Of a stretch of DNA of 54,607 nt, positions 24,769-31,598 are shown one piece after another. The first letter of the stretch is position 1. Each line of letters opens with the position of its first letter. This DNA comes from a virus, in IMG/VR virus record IMGVR_UViG_3300042507_001934, positions 1 to 54,607 of that record, one strand, 5' to 3'. Made by a program: the position numbers and the translations under genes. The notes beneath the pieces were generated by a model. The model saw only the letters and a program-made list of their open reading frames with translations, was not told where the DNA came from and made no database searches.

Positions 24769-25764
24769 ATGATACCTGTAAAACAACCTCAACGCCTATT
24801 CACGCGAATGAAGAAGGCAGTGTTGAGAGAAGATATGATGGCACTAACGCAAGAGGTAACTCAAGCGATGGTTCTTGGACAGATGCTGTATTGGACAAAA
24901 ACCTTGGACAAAGTAAACGATTGGTTGTTTGAGGAGAATAAGCGGTTGGCAGAAGTTGAGCTTCCACAACACGAATATAACTATGGTTGGATTTACAAAT
25001 CAGCACGGGAAATGCGTGAAGATTTGATGAACGCTTTTAGTGAAGACGCAATTCAACGGGCATTCTCGGCACTCGTAACCAAAGGCGTTTTAATGAAAAG
25101 ACACAACCCAATTGTTCGATATGACAGGAAACTTCAGTATCGAATCGACATCGTTTTTTTGCGTCGTTTGCTTAAAGATCGTGGTTATGAAATGACAGAT
25201 TTTCAACTTGCAACCATTCCGCAAGAAGCGGCGTTCATTCCGCATGGTGCGGTATCAATGACGCAAGGTGCGGAAACAATAACAGAGACTATAACAAAGA
25301 TTACAAACAAAGAAAACCTCCTAACCTCCTTGAAGGAGGAAGAGGAAAGTTCGGCAATGGCCTCACATTCCTCGGAAGTAGTAACTCAACCAAATCTATT
25401 CCCGACTAACCCAAGTGAAGCTAACGCTTCGGGTTCGGCTAACGCCAAACTGAACTCTGCCGATGGCAATGGAACTACCCCCCCAATTCCGCTCGCCCCC
25501 CCACGAACCAAACGAGCTACCCAAATCGAAAAGCCAAGCGGAGTGAGCGAGCAAGTCTGGAATGACTTCATCGCCCTCCGTAAAGCTAAACGCGCCCCGC
25601 TATCACCAACGGCACTCTCGGTCATCGCCAAAGAAGCTGAGAAGGCAGCGATGCACATCGAGGAGGCATTGACCGAATGCGTCACCCGTGGATGGCAGAG
25701 CTTCAAGGCTGAATGGATCAAACCAAAAACAACAACCAAACCAGAACGATTCTCCAACTTTTGA
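24769..25764 (+). CDS. Replication initiator-like protein (winged-helix/DnaD-type)
   Basis: A 331-aa protein. The N-terminal winged helix (TQEVTQAMVLGQMLYWTKTL; GWIYKSAREMREDLM; DAIQRAFSALVTKGVLMKRH) matches the common phage replication-protein N-domain. A linker rich in Ser, Asn and Pro follows, then a C-terminal helical domain (WNDFIALRKAKRAPLSPTAL; ECVTRGWQSFKAEW) that occurs at the end of many phage initiators and may contact the helicase. A GTG at 24754 in frame is an alternative start. The gene order initiator, methyltransferase, DnaB supports replication. Confidence 0.7.
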   Translation: MIPVKQPQRLFTRMKKAVLREDMMALTQEVTQAMVLGQMLYWTKTLDKVNDWLFEENKRLAEVELPQHEYNYGWIYKSAREMREDLMNAFSEDAIQRAFSALVTKGVLMKRHNPIVRYDRKLQYRIDIVFLRRLLKDRGYEMTDFQLATIPQEAAFIPHGAVSMTQGAETITETITKITNKENLLTSLKEEEESSAMASHSSEVVTQPNLFPTNPSEANASGSANAKLNSADGNGTTPPIPLAPPRTKRATQIEKPSGVSEQVWNDFIALRKAKRAPLSPTALSVIAKEAEKAAMHIEEALTECVTRGWQSFKAEWIKPKTTTKPERFSNF

Positions 25765-25765
25765 T

Positions 25766-25779
25766 TATCGTTACCGATA
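25766..25779 (+). promoter_or_regulatory. Dispersed palindrome, site 11
   Basis: Perfect copy, spacer TTAC, immediately after the initiator stop and 20 nt before the methyltransferase ATG. Confidence 0.85.
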
Positions 25780-25799
25780 AAACCTAAATAGAAAGAAAA

Positions 25800-26738
25800 A
25801 TGAATGAGCTACACTTATTTGCTGGAGCAGGGGGAGGAATCCTCGGCGGGATGCTTCTCGGACATACCACAGTCTGTGCTGTCGAACTTGAACCTTACTG
25901 CCGAAAAGTCTTACTCCAAAGACAACGAGACGGCATCCTGCCAAAGTTCCCAATCTGGGATGATGTCACCACATTCGATGGAACTCCGTGGAGAGGAAAA
26001 GTCGATGTCGTCTGCGGAGGATTCCCTTGCCAAGACATATCAGCAGCAGGCAAAGGAGCCGGGATCACAGGAGAGCGAAGCGGACTCTGGGGAGAGATGG
26101 CCAGAATCATTGGCGAAATACGACCTAAATACGCATTCGTGGAGAACTCACCAATGCTTACTCTTCGAGGACTTGACCGAGTGCTTGGCGATCTTTCCGA
26201 GATGGGGTATGATGCACGATGGGGAGTTGTGGGAGCTTACCATGTCGGCGCACCTCACAGAAGAGAACGAATCTGGATTACAGCCAGACGGGATAAATTT
26301 CTTTCATACTCCCAACACAACTGGACTGGATGGGGGCAGCAACAGCAGGAAAGCGTTGAAGAAAAGACAGGAGATGATATGGCCAACTCCACGCAGTTGT
26401 TCAGCAATGGCGGCAACGATAACTCCAGAGTCGGCCTGGAACGAGAATCGTTTTCCAAACTTGGAAACAATTGTGGGGCAAAGAATGTGGCCAACCCCAT
26501 GTGCAAGCGACAATCGGGACAGGGGTCATGTTGGTATGCCAGCGATCCAGCGGAGAAAAGAGAAGGGGAAACAGATAGGGCTTGGTCAGAGCGTGTCGGA
26601 CACATCTGGGGCATTGAATCCAGATTGGGTCGAGTGGCTGATGGGGTGGCCAATCGGGTGGACAGACTTAAAGCCATTGGAAACGGGCAAGTTTCAATCG
26701 TGGCAGCAACAGCATGGAGAATACTTGGAGGAGAATAA
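25800..26738 (+). CDS. DNA (cytosine-5) methyltransferase
   Basis: A 312-aa C5 methyltransferase that would methylate cytosine in an unknown target, probably to protect phage DNA from restriction. Motif I FAGAGG at residues 7-12, catalytic motif IV GGFPCQDIS near 72-80, motif VI VENSP near 113, motif VIII HRRERIWI near 151, motif X AIGNGQVS near 292. The target-recognition region between motifs VIII and X is short. AGAAAGA lies before the ATG. The second full-length frame (25804-26742) runs through the entire gene, and both frames look functional. Confidence 0.9.
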   Translation: MNELHLFAGAGGGILGGMLLGHTTVCAVELEPYCRKVLLQRQRDGILPKFPIWDDVTTFDGTPWRGKVDVVCGGFPCQDISAAGKGAGITGERSGLWGEMARIIGEIRPKYAFVENSPMLTLRGLDRVLGDLSEMGYDARWGVVGAYHVGAPHRRERIWITARRDKFLSYSQHNWTGWGQQQQESVEEKTGDDMANSTQLFSNGGNDNSRVGLERESFSKLGNNCGAKNVANPMCKRQSGQGSCWYASDPAEKREGETDRAWSERVGHIWGIESRLGRVADGVANRVDRLKAIGNGQVSIVAATAWRILGGE

Positions 26739-26742
26739 ATGA
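25804..26742 (+). CDS. Overlapping second-frame protein at the methyltransferase locus
   Basis: A 312-aa open frame, +1 relative to the methyltransferase, starting 4 nt after it and ending 4 nt after it (TGA sharing ATGA with the helicase start). The protein has family-like features: SLAKTYQQQAKEPG and WPESLAKYDLNTHSWRTHQC near residues 75-115, RWGMMHDGELWE near 135-146, two WPTP motifs near 193 and 229, and LNPDWVEWLMGWPIGWTDLK near 271-290. I know this motif set from phage proteins found with cytosine methyltransferases; their function is unknown to me. No stop in 312 codons with motif retention argues for real coding. Confidence 0.65.
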   Translation: MSYTYLLEQGEESSAGCFSDIPQSVLSNLNLTAEKSYSKDNETASCQSSQSGMMSPHSMELRGEEKSMSSAEDSLAKTYQQQAKEPGSQESEADSGERWPESLAKYDLNTHSWRTHQCLLFEDLTECLAIFPRWGMMHDGELWELTMSAHLTEENESGLQPDGINFFHTPNTTGLDGGSNSRKALKKRQEMIWPTPRSCSAMAATITPESAWNENRFPNLETIVGQRMWPTPCASDNRDRGHVGMPAIQRRKEKGKQIGLGQSVSDTSGALNPDWVEWLMGWPIGWTDLKPLETGKFQSWQQQHGEYLEENK

Positions 26743-27971
26743 AAAAAGTCCCAATAGCACGAAAGAGTGAAGCGGCAGCATTGTCGCTGATAGCAATCGA
26801 CAGAAACATACTTTCCCAACAAACATGGGATAGTGGTTATTTCGCCATAAACGCCAACAGGATCGTTTTTGAAGCTCTCCAAGGGGTTCACCAGCGGACA
26901 GGTGTTTGCTGCCCGTTCTCCGCCATCGCAGAACTGGAAGCGACAGGAAAGTTAGATGCGGCGGGTGGTGAAGAATCTGTCCATGACACATTACGCACGA
27001 TGAACGTAGCGTCTGGTAAGGTTTGCCAAGACATGGCAGACGATTATCGGAAACATCTTCACCGCACTAAAGCCTACCGAGATGTTCTTACTCTCATGGA
27101 GAAGGAAGAAGTAAACCTCCGCGCAGGCAAAGCGGATTTGAAAGGATTATCGGAAACGATAATGAACTTGGCCGAGGATCGGACAACAAAAGTAAAACCA
27201 GTCAAAGACCTCATCATCGAAATCATTGATGAGATGGAAGGTAAAGCTGTAAAGGAATTCTTTCCTACTGGATTGCTGAAAGTAGATCGTGCGCTCAAAG
27301 GTGGAATGCACAAAGGCGAGATGATGACAGTAGCATCAGAGACTGGTGGTGGAAAATCCATCTACCTTGTCCAAGCTGCACTCGCCAACCTGCAAGATGG
27401 AAAGTCAGTTCTGTTCTTCAGCCTTGAAATGAAAGCAAAGGACATCCTAACTCGTATGGCTTGCAACTTGGCAGGGTATCCGGTGCGTGAACCAGAGGAT
27501 TACAAAAACGCCAACCAACACGAACTCCTAAAAATCAACTCCGCATTGTTGCAATTACACCAGTTACCCCTCGAAATCGTGGATGGAGTAGCCGAAATTG
27601 ACGAGATTGAGGCCCAAATCAACCGATACGTTGGAGAAAAACGGGCAGATGTAATTGTTGTAGATTACCTCCAAATCATCTCATCTGACGGGGAAGAAGG
27701 CAGAGAAAGCCAGATTTCGGAGATTGCAAGGAGATTAAAACTCGCAGCACTGAAGAATAACTCGATTATGCTTACTGCTTCCCAACTAAACGACGAAGGA
27801 AGACTACGCGAATCACGGGCTATTGGAATGCACTCTGACCAAGTAGTGTATATCGAACACATCAAAGAGAAGAGCAGGCTGACGATCAAAAAGAACCGCC
27901 GAGGTGCGAGGAACTACATGACAGAAATCGTCATGCGTGGTGACATCTCAAAACTTGAGGAGGTATACTAA
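26739..27971 (+). CDS. dnaB: DnaB-like replicative helicase
   Basis: A 410-aa hexameric helicase expected to unwind phage DNA at the fork. The N-terminal helical domain (EAAALSLIAIDRNILSQQTW) resembles the DnaB primase-interacting domain. The RecA core has Walker A ASETGGGKS near residues 198-206, LFFSLEMKAKDILTRM near 228, Walker B VIVVDYLQII near 305, and arginine-finger-type KNRRG near 388. Its ATG overlaps the second-frame stop. No primase or polymerase gene follows, so host enzymes are probably recruited. A palindrome lies inside (27148-27161). Confidence 0.9.
   Translation: MKKVPIARKSEAAALSLIAIDRNILSQQTWDSGYFAINANRIVFEALQGVHQRTGVCCPFSAIAELEATGKLDAAGGEESVHDTLRTMNVASGKVCQDMADDYRKHLHRTKAYRDVLTLMEKEEVNLRAGKADLKGLSETIMNLAEDRTTKVKPVKDLIIEIIDEMEGKAVKEFFPTGLLKVDRALKGGMHKGEMMTVASETGGGKSIYLVQAALANLQDGKSVLFFSLEMKAKDILTRMACNLAGYPVREPEDYKNANQHELLKINSALLQLHQLPLEIVDGVAEIDEIEAQINRYVGEKRADVIVVDYLQIISSDGEEGRESQISEIARRLKLAALKNNSIMLTASQLNDEGRLRESRAIGMHSDQVVYIEHIKEKSRLTIKKNRRGARNYMTEIVMRGDISKLEEVY
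27148..27161 (+). promoter_or_regulatory. Dispersed palindrome, site 12
   Basis: Perfect copy, sense spacer GAAA, inside the helicase gene in the second codon phase (encodes S-E-T-I). A degenerate half copy lies about 100 nt upstream, near 27045. Confidence 0.7.
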
Positions 27972-28165
27972 TGACAACTGACCAAGCATATGGAAAAGCG
28001 TTAAAGTATTTGGAGGCAGCAAACTCAATCTGGGAAGCTCAAGACAAGGAAAGGTATTGCATCGCAGAGAACTATCATAATGAAGGACTCAAGATAATGA
28101 ACCAATACTTTTCTGAAACAAAAGTATTGACACAGATACAAGATATTGATTCAATGCTGCCATGA
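27971..28165 (+). CDS. Small helical protein, 64 aa
   Basis: A 64-aa protein (MTTDQAYGKALKYLEAANSI start), mostly helical. Its start shares a base with the helicase stop (TAATG) and its end overlaps the first gene of the TPETDA array. No family recognised. Confidence 0.55.
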   Translation: MTTDQAYGKALKYLEAANSIWEAQDKERYCIAENYHNEGLKIMNQYFSETKVLTQIQDIDSMLP

Positions 28166-28365
28166 GTGATACACCAGAGACGGATGCGCTAATTTCAAAA
28201 GCTGGATTTGGTCCAACCGCATGGGAATGGCGACAGCATTCCAGACGGCTTGAACGCGAGCGAGACGAGGCGAGAGCGGAGCGGGACATCCTGCGGCTTA
28301 ACTCGCTTGGAACAATTCAACTGAACATCCCTGTGACTACCGATTGGAAGGAGGAAACAAAATGA
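28162..28365 (+). CDS. TPETDA/ERERDEAR-family protein 1, 67 aa
   Basis: First of a run of related small genes. It opens MSDTPETDALISKAG and carries the coiled-coil signature LERERDEARAERD near residues 30-42. Phage proteins opening TPRTDA/TPETDA followed by LERE-type helices are widespread and uncharacterised. It is translationally coupled by ATGA overlaps on both sides. Confidence 0.7.
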   Translation: MSDTPETDALISKAGFGPTAWEWRQHSRRLERERDEARAERDILRLNSLGTIQLNIPVTTDWKEETK

Positions 28366-28676
28366 GGAAGCGACCTACACCAGAGACGGATGCCTTCGCA
28401 AAGGCGATGTATTCGAGAGGAGTGGACTCCCACCACGACGGTCGTGAAGCACTTAAGCACGCGAAAAGGTTAGAGCGCGAGCGCGACGAGGCGAGGAAAT
28501 TTTCCAATGATCTAACAGACAAGTATCTGGAAGCAACAGGCCATTTGCAACGCGAACGAAACGAACTGCTAAAAGCGATGAGAGAGATATTAAAAGTCTC
28601 AGAACCTACTCCAGTTCTGACATATCAAAAAATGGAAGATATTGCATCAAAAGCATTGAAGGATACAGCAAAATGA
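28362..28676 (+). CDS. TPETDA/ERERDEAR-family protein 2, 104 aa
   Basis: A 104-aa member with MRKRPTPETDAFAKAMYSRG at the start, RLERERDEARKFSND in the middle and a degenerate second copy, LQRERNELLKAM. It forms a continuous coiled coil with a final helix (YQKMEDIASKALKD). ATG 28362 overlaps the previous stop; the in-frame ATG 18 nt earlier is less likely. Confidence 0.7.
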   Translation: MRKRPTPETDAFAKAMYSRGVDSHHDGREALKHAKRLERERDEARKFSNDLTDKYLEATGHLQRERNELLKAMREILKVSEPTPVLTYQKMEDIASKALKDTAK

Positions 28677-29128
28677 GTAAATATAAATTAATTAATGATC
28701 AGTTCAAAGACAAGTGGATCAACAAACCAAACAATATGGGGGATGTTGGAGATTTACAGGATATAACGGATGAGCTAAACAATTTGTTGCATGAGCGCGA
28801 CGAGGCGAGGGAGGAGATCAGCAGCATCCGCAATGTGCTATCCCATAACGGACAGGCCGTTGGAGATGGAGATCATGATTATTCAATTATTGAAATGATT
28901 GAAAATTTAATTAAATCAAGGTATTATTTTGTTCAAAAAAGCGATTCATTAGAGCAAGAGCGCGACGAGGCGCGGGATATACTGCGTAAATTACTGGAAA
29001 TTATTCCAGAACCAGAATGCCACGACTTCGGACATACCAAAGAAGAACAACACGCTTTTCTTGAAAAGTGTCCAGTTATGGCTCGTTACGATGCGCTCAT
29101 CGCACAAGCAAAGGAGGCTGCAAAATGA
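28673..29128 (+). CDS. ERERDEAR-family protein 3, 151 aa
   Basis: A 151-aa member that lacks the TPETDA head but has two coiled-coil cores, LLHERDEAREEISS near residue 40 and SLEQERDEARDILRK near 95. The C-terminal part (EPECHDFGHTKEEQHAFLEK) contains Cys and His residues. It probably arose by loss of the head and internal duplication. Coupled by ATGA at both ends. Confidence 0.65.
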   Translation: MSKYKLINDQFKDKWINKPNNMGDVGDLQDITDELNNLLHERDEAREEISSIRNVLSHNGQAVGDGDHDYSIIEMIENLIKSRYYFVQKSDSLEQERDEARDILRKLLEIIPEPECHDFGHTKEEQHAFLEKCPVMARYDALIAQAKEAAK

Positions 29129-29304
29129 GTGATACAGCAAACCAATGGATAATGTTAGTTGCAGTAATTTTTTTGATTGCAGGAACTTTCGTGGTATCAA
29201 ATCAGCGAGATGAATTAAAGGCAGAAGCCGTGAAGCGAGGATTTGCGGAGTGGGTTTCTGACTACAACGGCAACACCACATTCAAATGGAAGGAAACAAA
29301 ATGA
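29125..29304 (+). CDS. Single-pass membrane protein in the array, 59 aa
   Basis: A 59-aa protein starting MSDTANQWIML, with one transmembrane segment (IMLVAVIFLIAGTFVV) followed by a charged soluble part (NQRDELKAEAVKRGFAEWVS). It differs from its neighbours and may anchor a coiled-coil partner at the membrane. ATG 29125 overlaps the previous stop. Confidence 0.65.
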   Translation: MSDTANQWIMLVAVIFLIAGTFVVSNQRDELKAEAVKRGFAEWVSDYNGNTTFKWKETK

Positions 29305-29570
29305 ACAAACCAACACCAGAGACGGATGCCTGCTGGGATAGTGCCAGTTGCAACCTGCTTCACCACGCGCAAAATATGGAGCGCGAGCGAGACGAGGCGC
29401 GAGAGGCTTTGGATCGCATTGCTCGCCCAGTGTGGTGGATGCAAGAAGACCAGAAAAGAAAGACAGGGAGCATTAACGGCATTAGTGGGGGAATGGCTCT
29501 CGCCTTGTCGGAAGATGCAGAATACCTCAAGGGAATTGCTAAGTCCGCATTGAAAAGGAAAACAAAATGA
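29301..29570 (+). CDS. TPETDA/ERERDEAR-family protein 4, 89 aa
   Basis: An 89-aa member: MNKPTPETDACWDSAS head, NMERERDEAREALDRIA core, then a Trp/Gly-containing tail (PVWWMQEDQKRKTG; GISGGMALALSEDAEYLKG). ATGA overlaps at both ends. The variable segment between head and core differs fully from that of the other members. Confidence 0.65.
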   Translation: MNKPTPETDACWDSASCNLLHHAQNMERERDEAREALDRIARPVWWMQEDQKRKTGSINGISGGMALALSEDAEYLKGIAKSALKRKTK

Positions 29571-29980
29571 GTGAGCGACCTACACCAGAGACGGATGCGT
29601 GCATAATTGAACGCCGTAAAATTCATAAGAGCGATGGCAGCGTTCAATTAGTAGAGTTAATTGATGCAGAATTTGCACGCCGACTTGAGCGCGAACGCGA
29701 CGAGGCGCGGGATAAATACGATGCACTCGCAACCGAGCATATGCTGGCGGTTAATAAATTGTGTGAAGAACGCGATGAGGCGCGGGAGAAAGCCCAAAGA
29801 TTGCGAGTCCAATTAAATCATTACACGCAAGCAAATGAGATGGCGGAGCAAGCCTTCCGTGAACGAGATGAAGCGCACAAAATTGCGGAGCAAGCCATTG
29901 ACGATTTGGCGTGGTTCAATGAAACAAATGCACAGAGACTTCGAAATGAACTTGAACAACTTAAAGATGAAAAAAATTAA
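29567..29980 (+). CDS. TPETDA/ERERDEAR-family protein 5, 137 aa
   Basis: A 137-aa member with the head MSERPTPETDACIIERRK and three coiled-coil cores (RLERERDEARDKYDA; LCEERDEAREKAQRL; AFRERDEAHKIAEQ), showing internal expansion of the repeat. It ends inside the next gene (14-nt overlap, different frame). Confidence 0.7.
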   Translation: MSERPTPETDACIIERRKIHKSDGSVQLVELIDAEFARRLERERDEARDKYDALATEHMLAVNKLCEERDEAREKAQRLRVQLNHYTQANEMAEQAFRERDEAHKIAEQAIDDLAWFNETNAQRLRNELEQLKDEKN

Positions 29981-30254
29981 ACGACCCACACCAGAAACAG
30001 ATGCGGAGTCATTTTGGCCGCATTATTCAAAATATAAAGTTTGCGATGTGGAATTTGCTCGCAAACTGGAACGCGAGCGCGACGAGGCGCGGGAGGCATT
30101 CAAGATAGTTTACAACGAGCGAGTCCAAATGGAACTTGAGCGTAACGAATGGAAAAACAAAGCATACTCTCATGCTACAGACTACACTCTAATGGAAGCG
30201 AAGTGCTTTAGATTGGAACAACAACTCAAAGAATATGATAAACTCAAGAGCTAA
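29967..30254 (+). CDS. TPETDA/ERERDEAR-family protein 6, 95 aa
   Basis: A 95-aa member: MKKIKRPTPETDAESFW head, EFARKLERERDEAREAFK core, and a second degenerate copy MELERNEWKNKAYS. ATG 29967 is chosen because the next upstream in-frame ATGs lie deep in the previous gene. It overlaps the resolvase start by 20 nt. Confidence 0.7.
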   Translation: MKKIKRPTPETDAESFWPHYSKYKVCDVEFARKLERERDEAREAFKIVYNERVQMELERNEWKNKAYSHATDYTLMEAKCFRLEQQLKEYDKLKS

Positions 30255-30564
30255 AGGCGCAAGAGGAGAGCGGCAGTGGAGAGATCAGCTTCGCGCCGAA
30301 GGCTACACCGCTAAACGAGGACAACAATTCGCAGGAGGACAAGACTCACCAGATGTAATCTGTGAGGAACTCAAAGGTAAACTTCATTTCGAGGTAAAGT
30401 GCGTTCAGAATTTGAATTTAGATAAGGCTTGCGAACAGGCCGAGCGAGATGCTAAAGGCATTGCTTGGGCAGTAGCTCACAAGAAAAATAATAAGAACTG
30501 GAAGGTAACAATCCCTGCCGACACGTTCTTCAAACTACTAAGGGATGGAAGTGACGGACTATGA
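30235..30564 (+). CDS. Holliday junction resolvase-like PD-(D/E)XK nuclease
   Basis: A 109-aa nuclease. GARGERQWRDQLRAEGY near residues 8-24 carries the first Glu, DSPDVIC near 37-43 the Asp, and LHFEVKC near 49-55 the E-x-K of the PD-(D/E)XK core, a layout typical of Hjc-like and phage resolvases. It would cut branched replication or recombination intermediates before packaging. Confidence 0.75.
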   Translation: MINSRAKGARGERQWRDQLRAEGYTAKRGQQFAGGQDSPDVICEELKGKLHFEVKCVQNLNLDKACEQAERDAKGIAWAVAHKKNNKNWKVTIPADTFFKLLRDGSDGL

Positions 30565-30746
30565 AACCAACAACCAAAGCAGGTAAGGCCGCGAAGGTGG
30601 CAAAAACAATGCGTGAATACAAAGCTGGCAAATTGAAGGCTGGCATCAACCCTAAAGGCCCGAAGAAAGCACCAATGGCTAAGAGTCGCAAACAGGCAGT
30701 TGCAATTGCACTCTCACGCGCAGGAATGGCTAAGAAAAGCAAGTAA
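30561..30746 (+). CDS. Small basic protein, 61 aa
   Basis: A 61-aa very basic protein: KAGKAAKVAKTMREYKAGKL, then KSRKQAVAIALSRAGMAKKS. The 'SRKQAVAIALS.AG' end is a common motif of short phage and bacterial proteins (DUF6496-like, from memory). It probably binds nucleic acid. ATGA overlap with the resolvase stop. Confidence 0.7.
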   Translation: MKPTTKAGKAAKVAKTMREYKAGKLKAGINPKGPKKAPMAKSRKQAVAIALSRAGMAKKSK

Positions 30747-30747
30747 T

Positions 30748-30894
30748 ATGAAAACAGGACTTTACGCAAATATCAACGCCAAACGCAAACGCATCGCAGC
30801 AGGTAGCGGTGAAAAGATGAGGAAGGTTGGAAGCAAAGGCGCACCAACAGCAAAGGCATTTAAACAATCAGCAAAAACAGCAAAGAAGAAGTAA
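30748..30894 (+). CDS. Small basic protein, 48 aa
   Basis: A 48-aa basic protein opening MKTGLYANINAKRKRIAAG with GSKGAPTAKAFKQSAKT near the end, a widespread small phage protein type of unknown function. It starts 2 nt after the previous gene. Confidence 0.7.
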   Translation: MKTGLYANINAKRKRIAAGSGEKMRKVGSKGAPTAKAFKQSAKTAKKK

Positions 30895-30955
30895 ATATAC
30901 TAACTTATATCAATGTATAACAAGTTTAGTGTATAACTCGATAAACTAACTATAT

Positions 30956-31180
30956 ATGGAAAAGCGATTCACAAAGGTAGTCAAGAATGCCAAAACTGGC
31001 AGGACTAAGACAGTCAAGTATGGTCAGAAAGGCGCGACAATTTCTCCGGGTTCGGCCAAAGGGAATTCCTACTGCGCCCGTTCAGCTAAGATCAAAGGTG
31101 ACTGGAAGAAAGACCCAAACTCCCCAAACAACCTCTCGCGCAAGAAATGGCGTTGCCGAGGCAGCAAGTCGATGAAATGA
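30956..31180 (+). CDS. Small basic protein, 74 aa
   Basis: A 74-aa basic protein (EKRFTKVVKNAKTGRTKTV; SYCARSAKIKGDWKKDPNSP; NNLSRKKWRCRGSKS). The SYCARSA and DPNSPN-LSRKKW motifs are known from uncharacterised phage proteins. The 61 nt before it (30895-30955) hold AT-rich repeats around TATAAC, possibly regulatory. Confidence 0.7.
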   Translation: MEKRFTKVVKNAKTGRTKTVKYGQKGATISPGSAKGNSYCARSAKIKGDWKKDPNSPNNLSRKKWRCRGSKSMK

Positions 31181-31347
31181 AGATCAACGGAAAGAATACC
31201 GAAGCTAATGTTGATTTAGACGATGGTAGGGTAGGGTGGAAGTATCCACTCAACTCAAAGCAAATCGCTAAAGCCTGCGAAGACTTCTTCAAGAATCGCG
31301 GCATGAAGCAATACGACTGCTGCGGCAGACCTAAGAAAACAGAATGA
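31177..31347 (+). CDS. Unknown protein, 56 aa
   Basis: A 56-aa protein (MKINGKNTEANVDLDDGRVG; SKQIAKACEDFFKNRGMKQY; DCCGRPKK). ATG 31177 overlaps the previous stop. The Cys pair may bind metal with a partner. Not recognised. Confidence 0.55.
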   Translation: MKINGKNTEANVDLDDGRVGWKYPLNSKQIAKACEDFFKNRGMKQYDCCGRPKKTE

Positions 31348-31598
31348 CGTGTCCTAAATGTGATTCACCTACTGAAGTCATCAATAGTAGAAAGAGAGAT
31401 GGCACAGTGGTAAGGAGGAGGCTTTGTGCCTGCGGAGAAAGGTTCTCGACCAAAGAAGTAATTACTACTTCAAGGAAAGTTACCTTCAATAAAGTAGTTA
31501 AAGCACTATCCATGACTAAAGCAGTCACTGGAGAGTGGACAGTAAAAGTAGATGAGAACACGCCTGAATGGGCAAAGAAAATGCTAATCAACCTATGA
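31344..31598 (+). CDS. NrdR-like zinc-ribbon protein, 84 aa
   Basis: An 84-aa protein with an N-terminal zinc ribbon very like that of NrdR: MTCPKCDSPTEVINSRKRDG, then RRRLCACGERFSTKE (C3, C6, C28, C30). The rest lacks the ATP-cone of NrdR, so it is not a complete ribonucleotide reductase repressor. It may bind DNA. ATGA overlaps at both ends. Confidence 0.7.
   Translation: MTCPKCDSPTEVINSRKRDGTVVRRRLCACGERFSTKEVITTSRKVTFNKVVKALSMTKAVTGEWTVKVDENTPEWAKKMLINL

Larger units (their letters stand above)
28168..30095 (+). repeat. Array of repeated DNA motifs encoding TPETDA and ERERDEAR
   Basis: Two DNA motifs recur through six genes. An ACACCAGAGACGGATGC-like motif appears five times, near 28171, 28377, 29312, 29580 and 29987. 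A GC-rich GCGCGAGCGCGACGAGGCG-like motif appears about nine times, near 28252, 28469, 28793, 28955, 29379, 29687, 29767, 29860 and 30068. The second stands out from its AT-rich surroundings and suggests tandem duplication and recombination. Confidence 0.8.

Noticed and set aside
24744-24932. 62-codon frame at the start of the initiator gene
   Set aside because: Shadow frame inside the initiator gene; its ATG lies within the leader hairpin.
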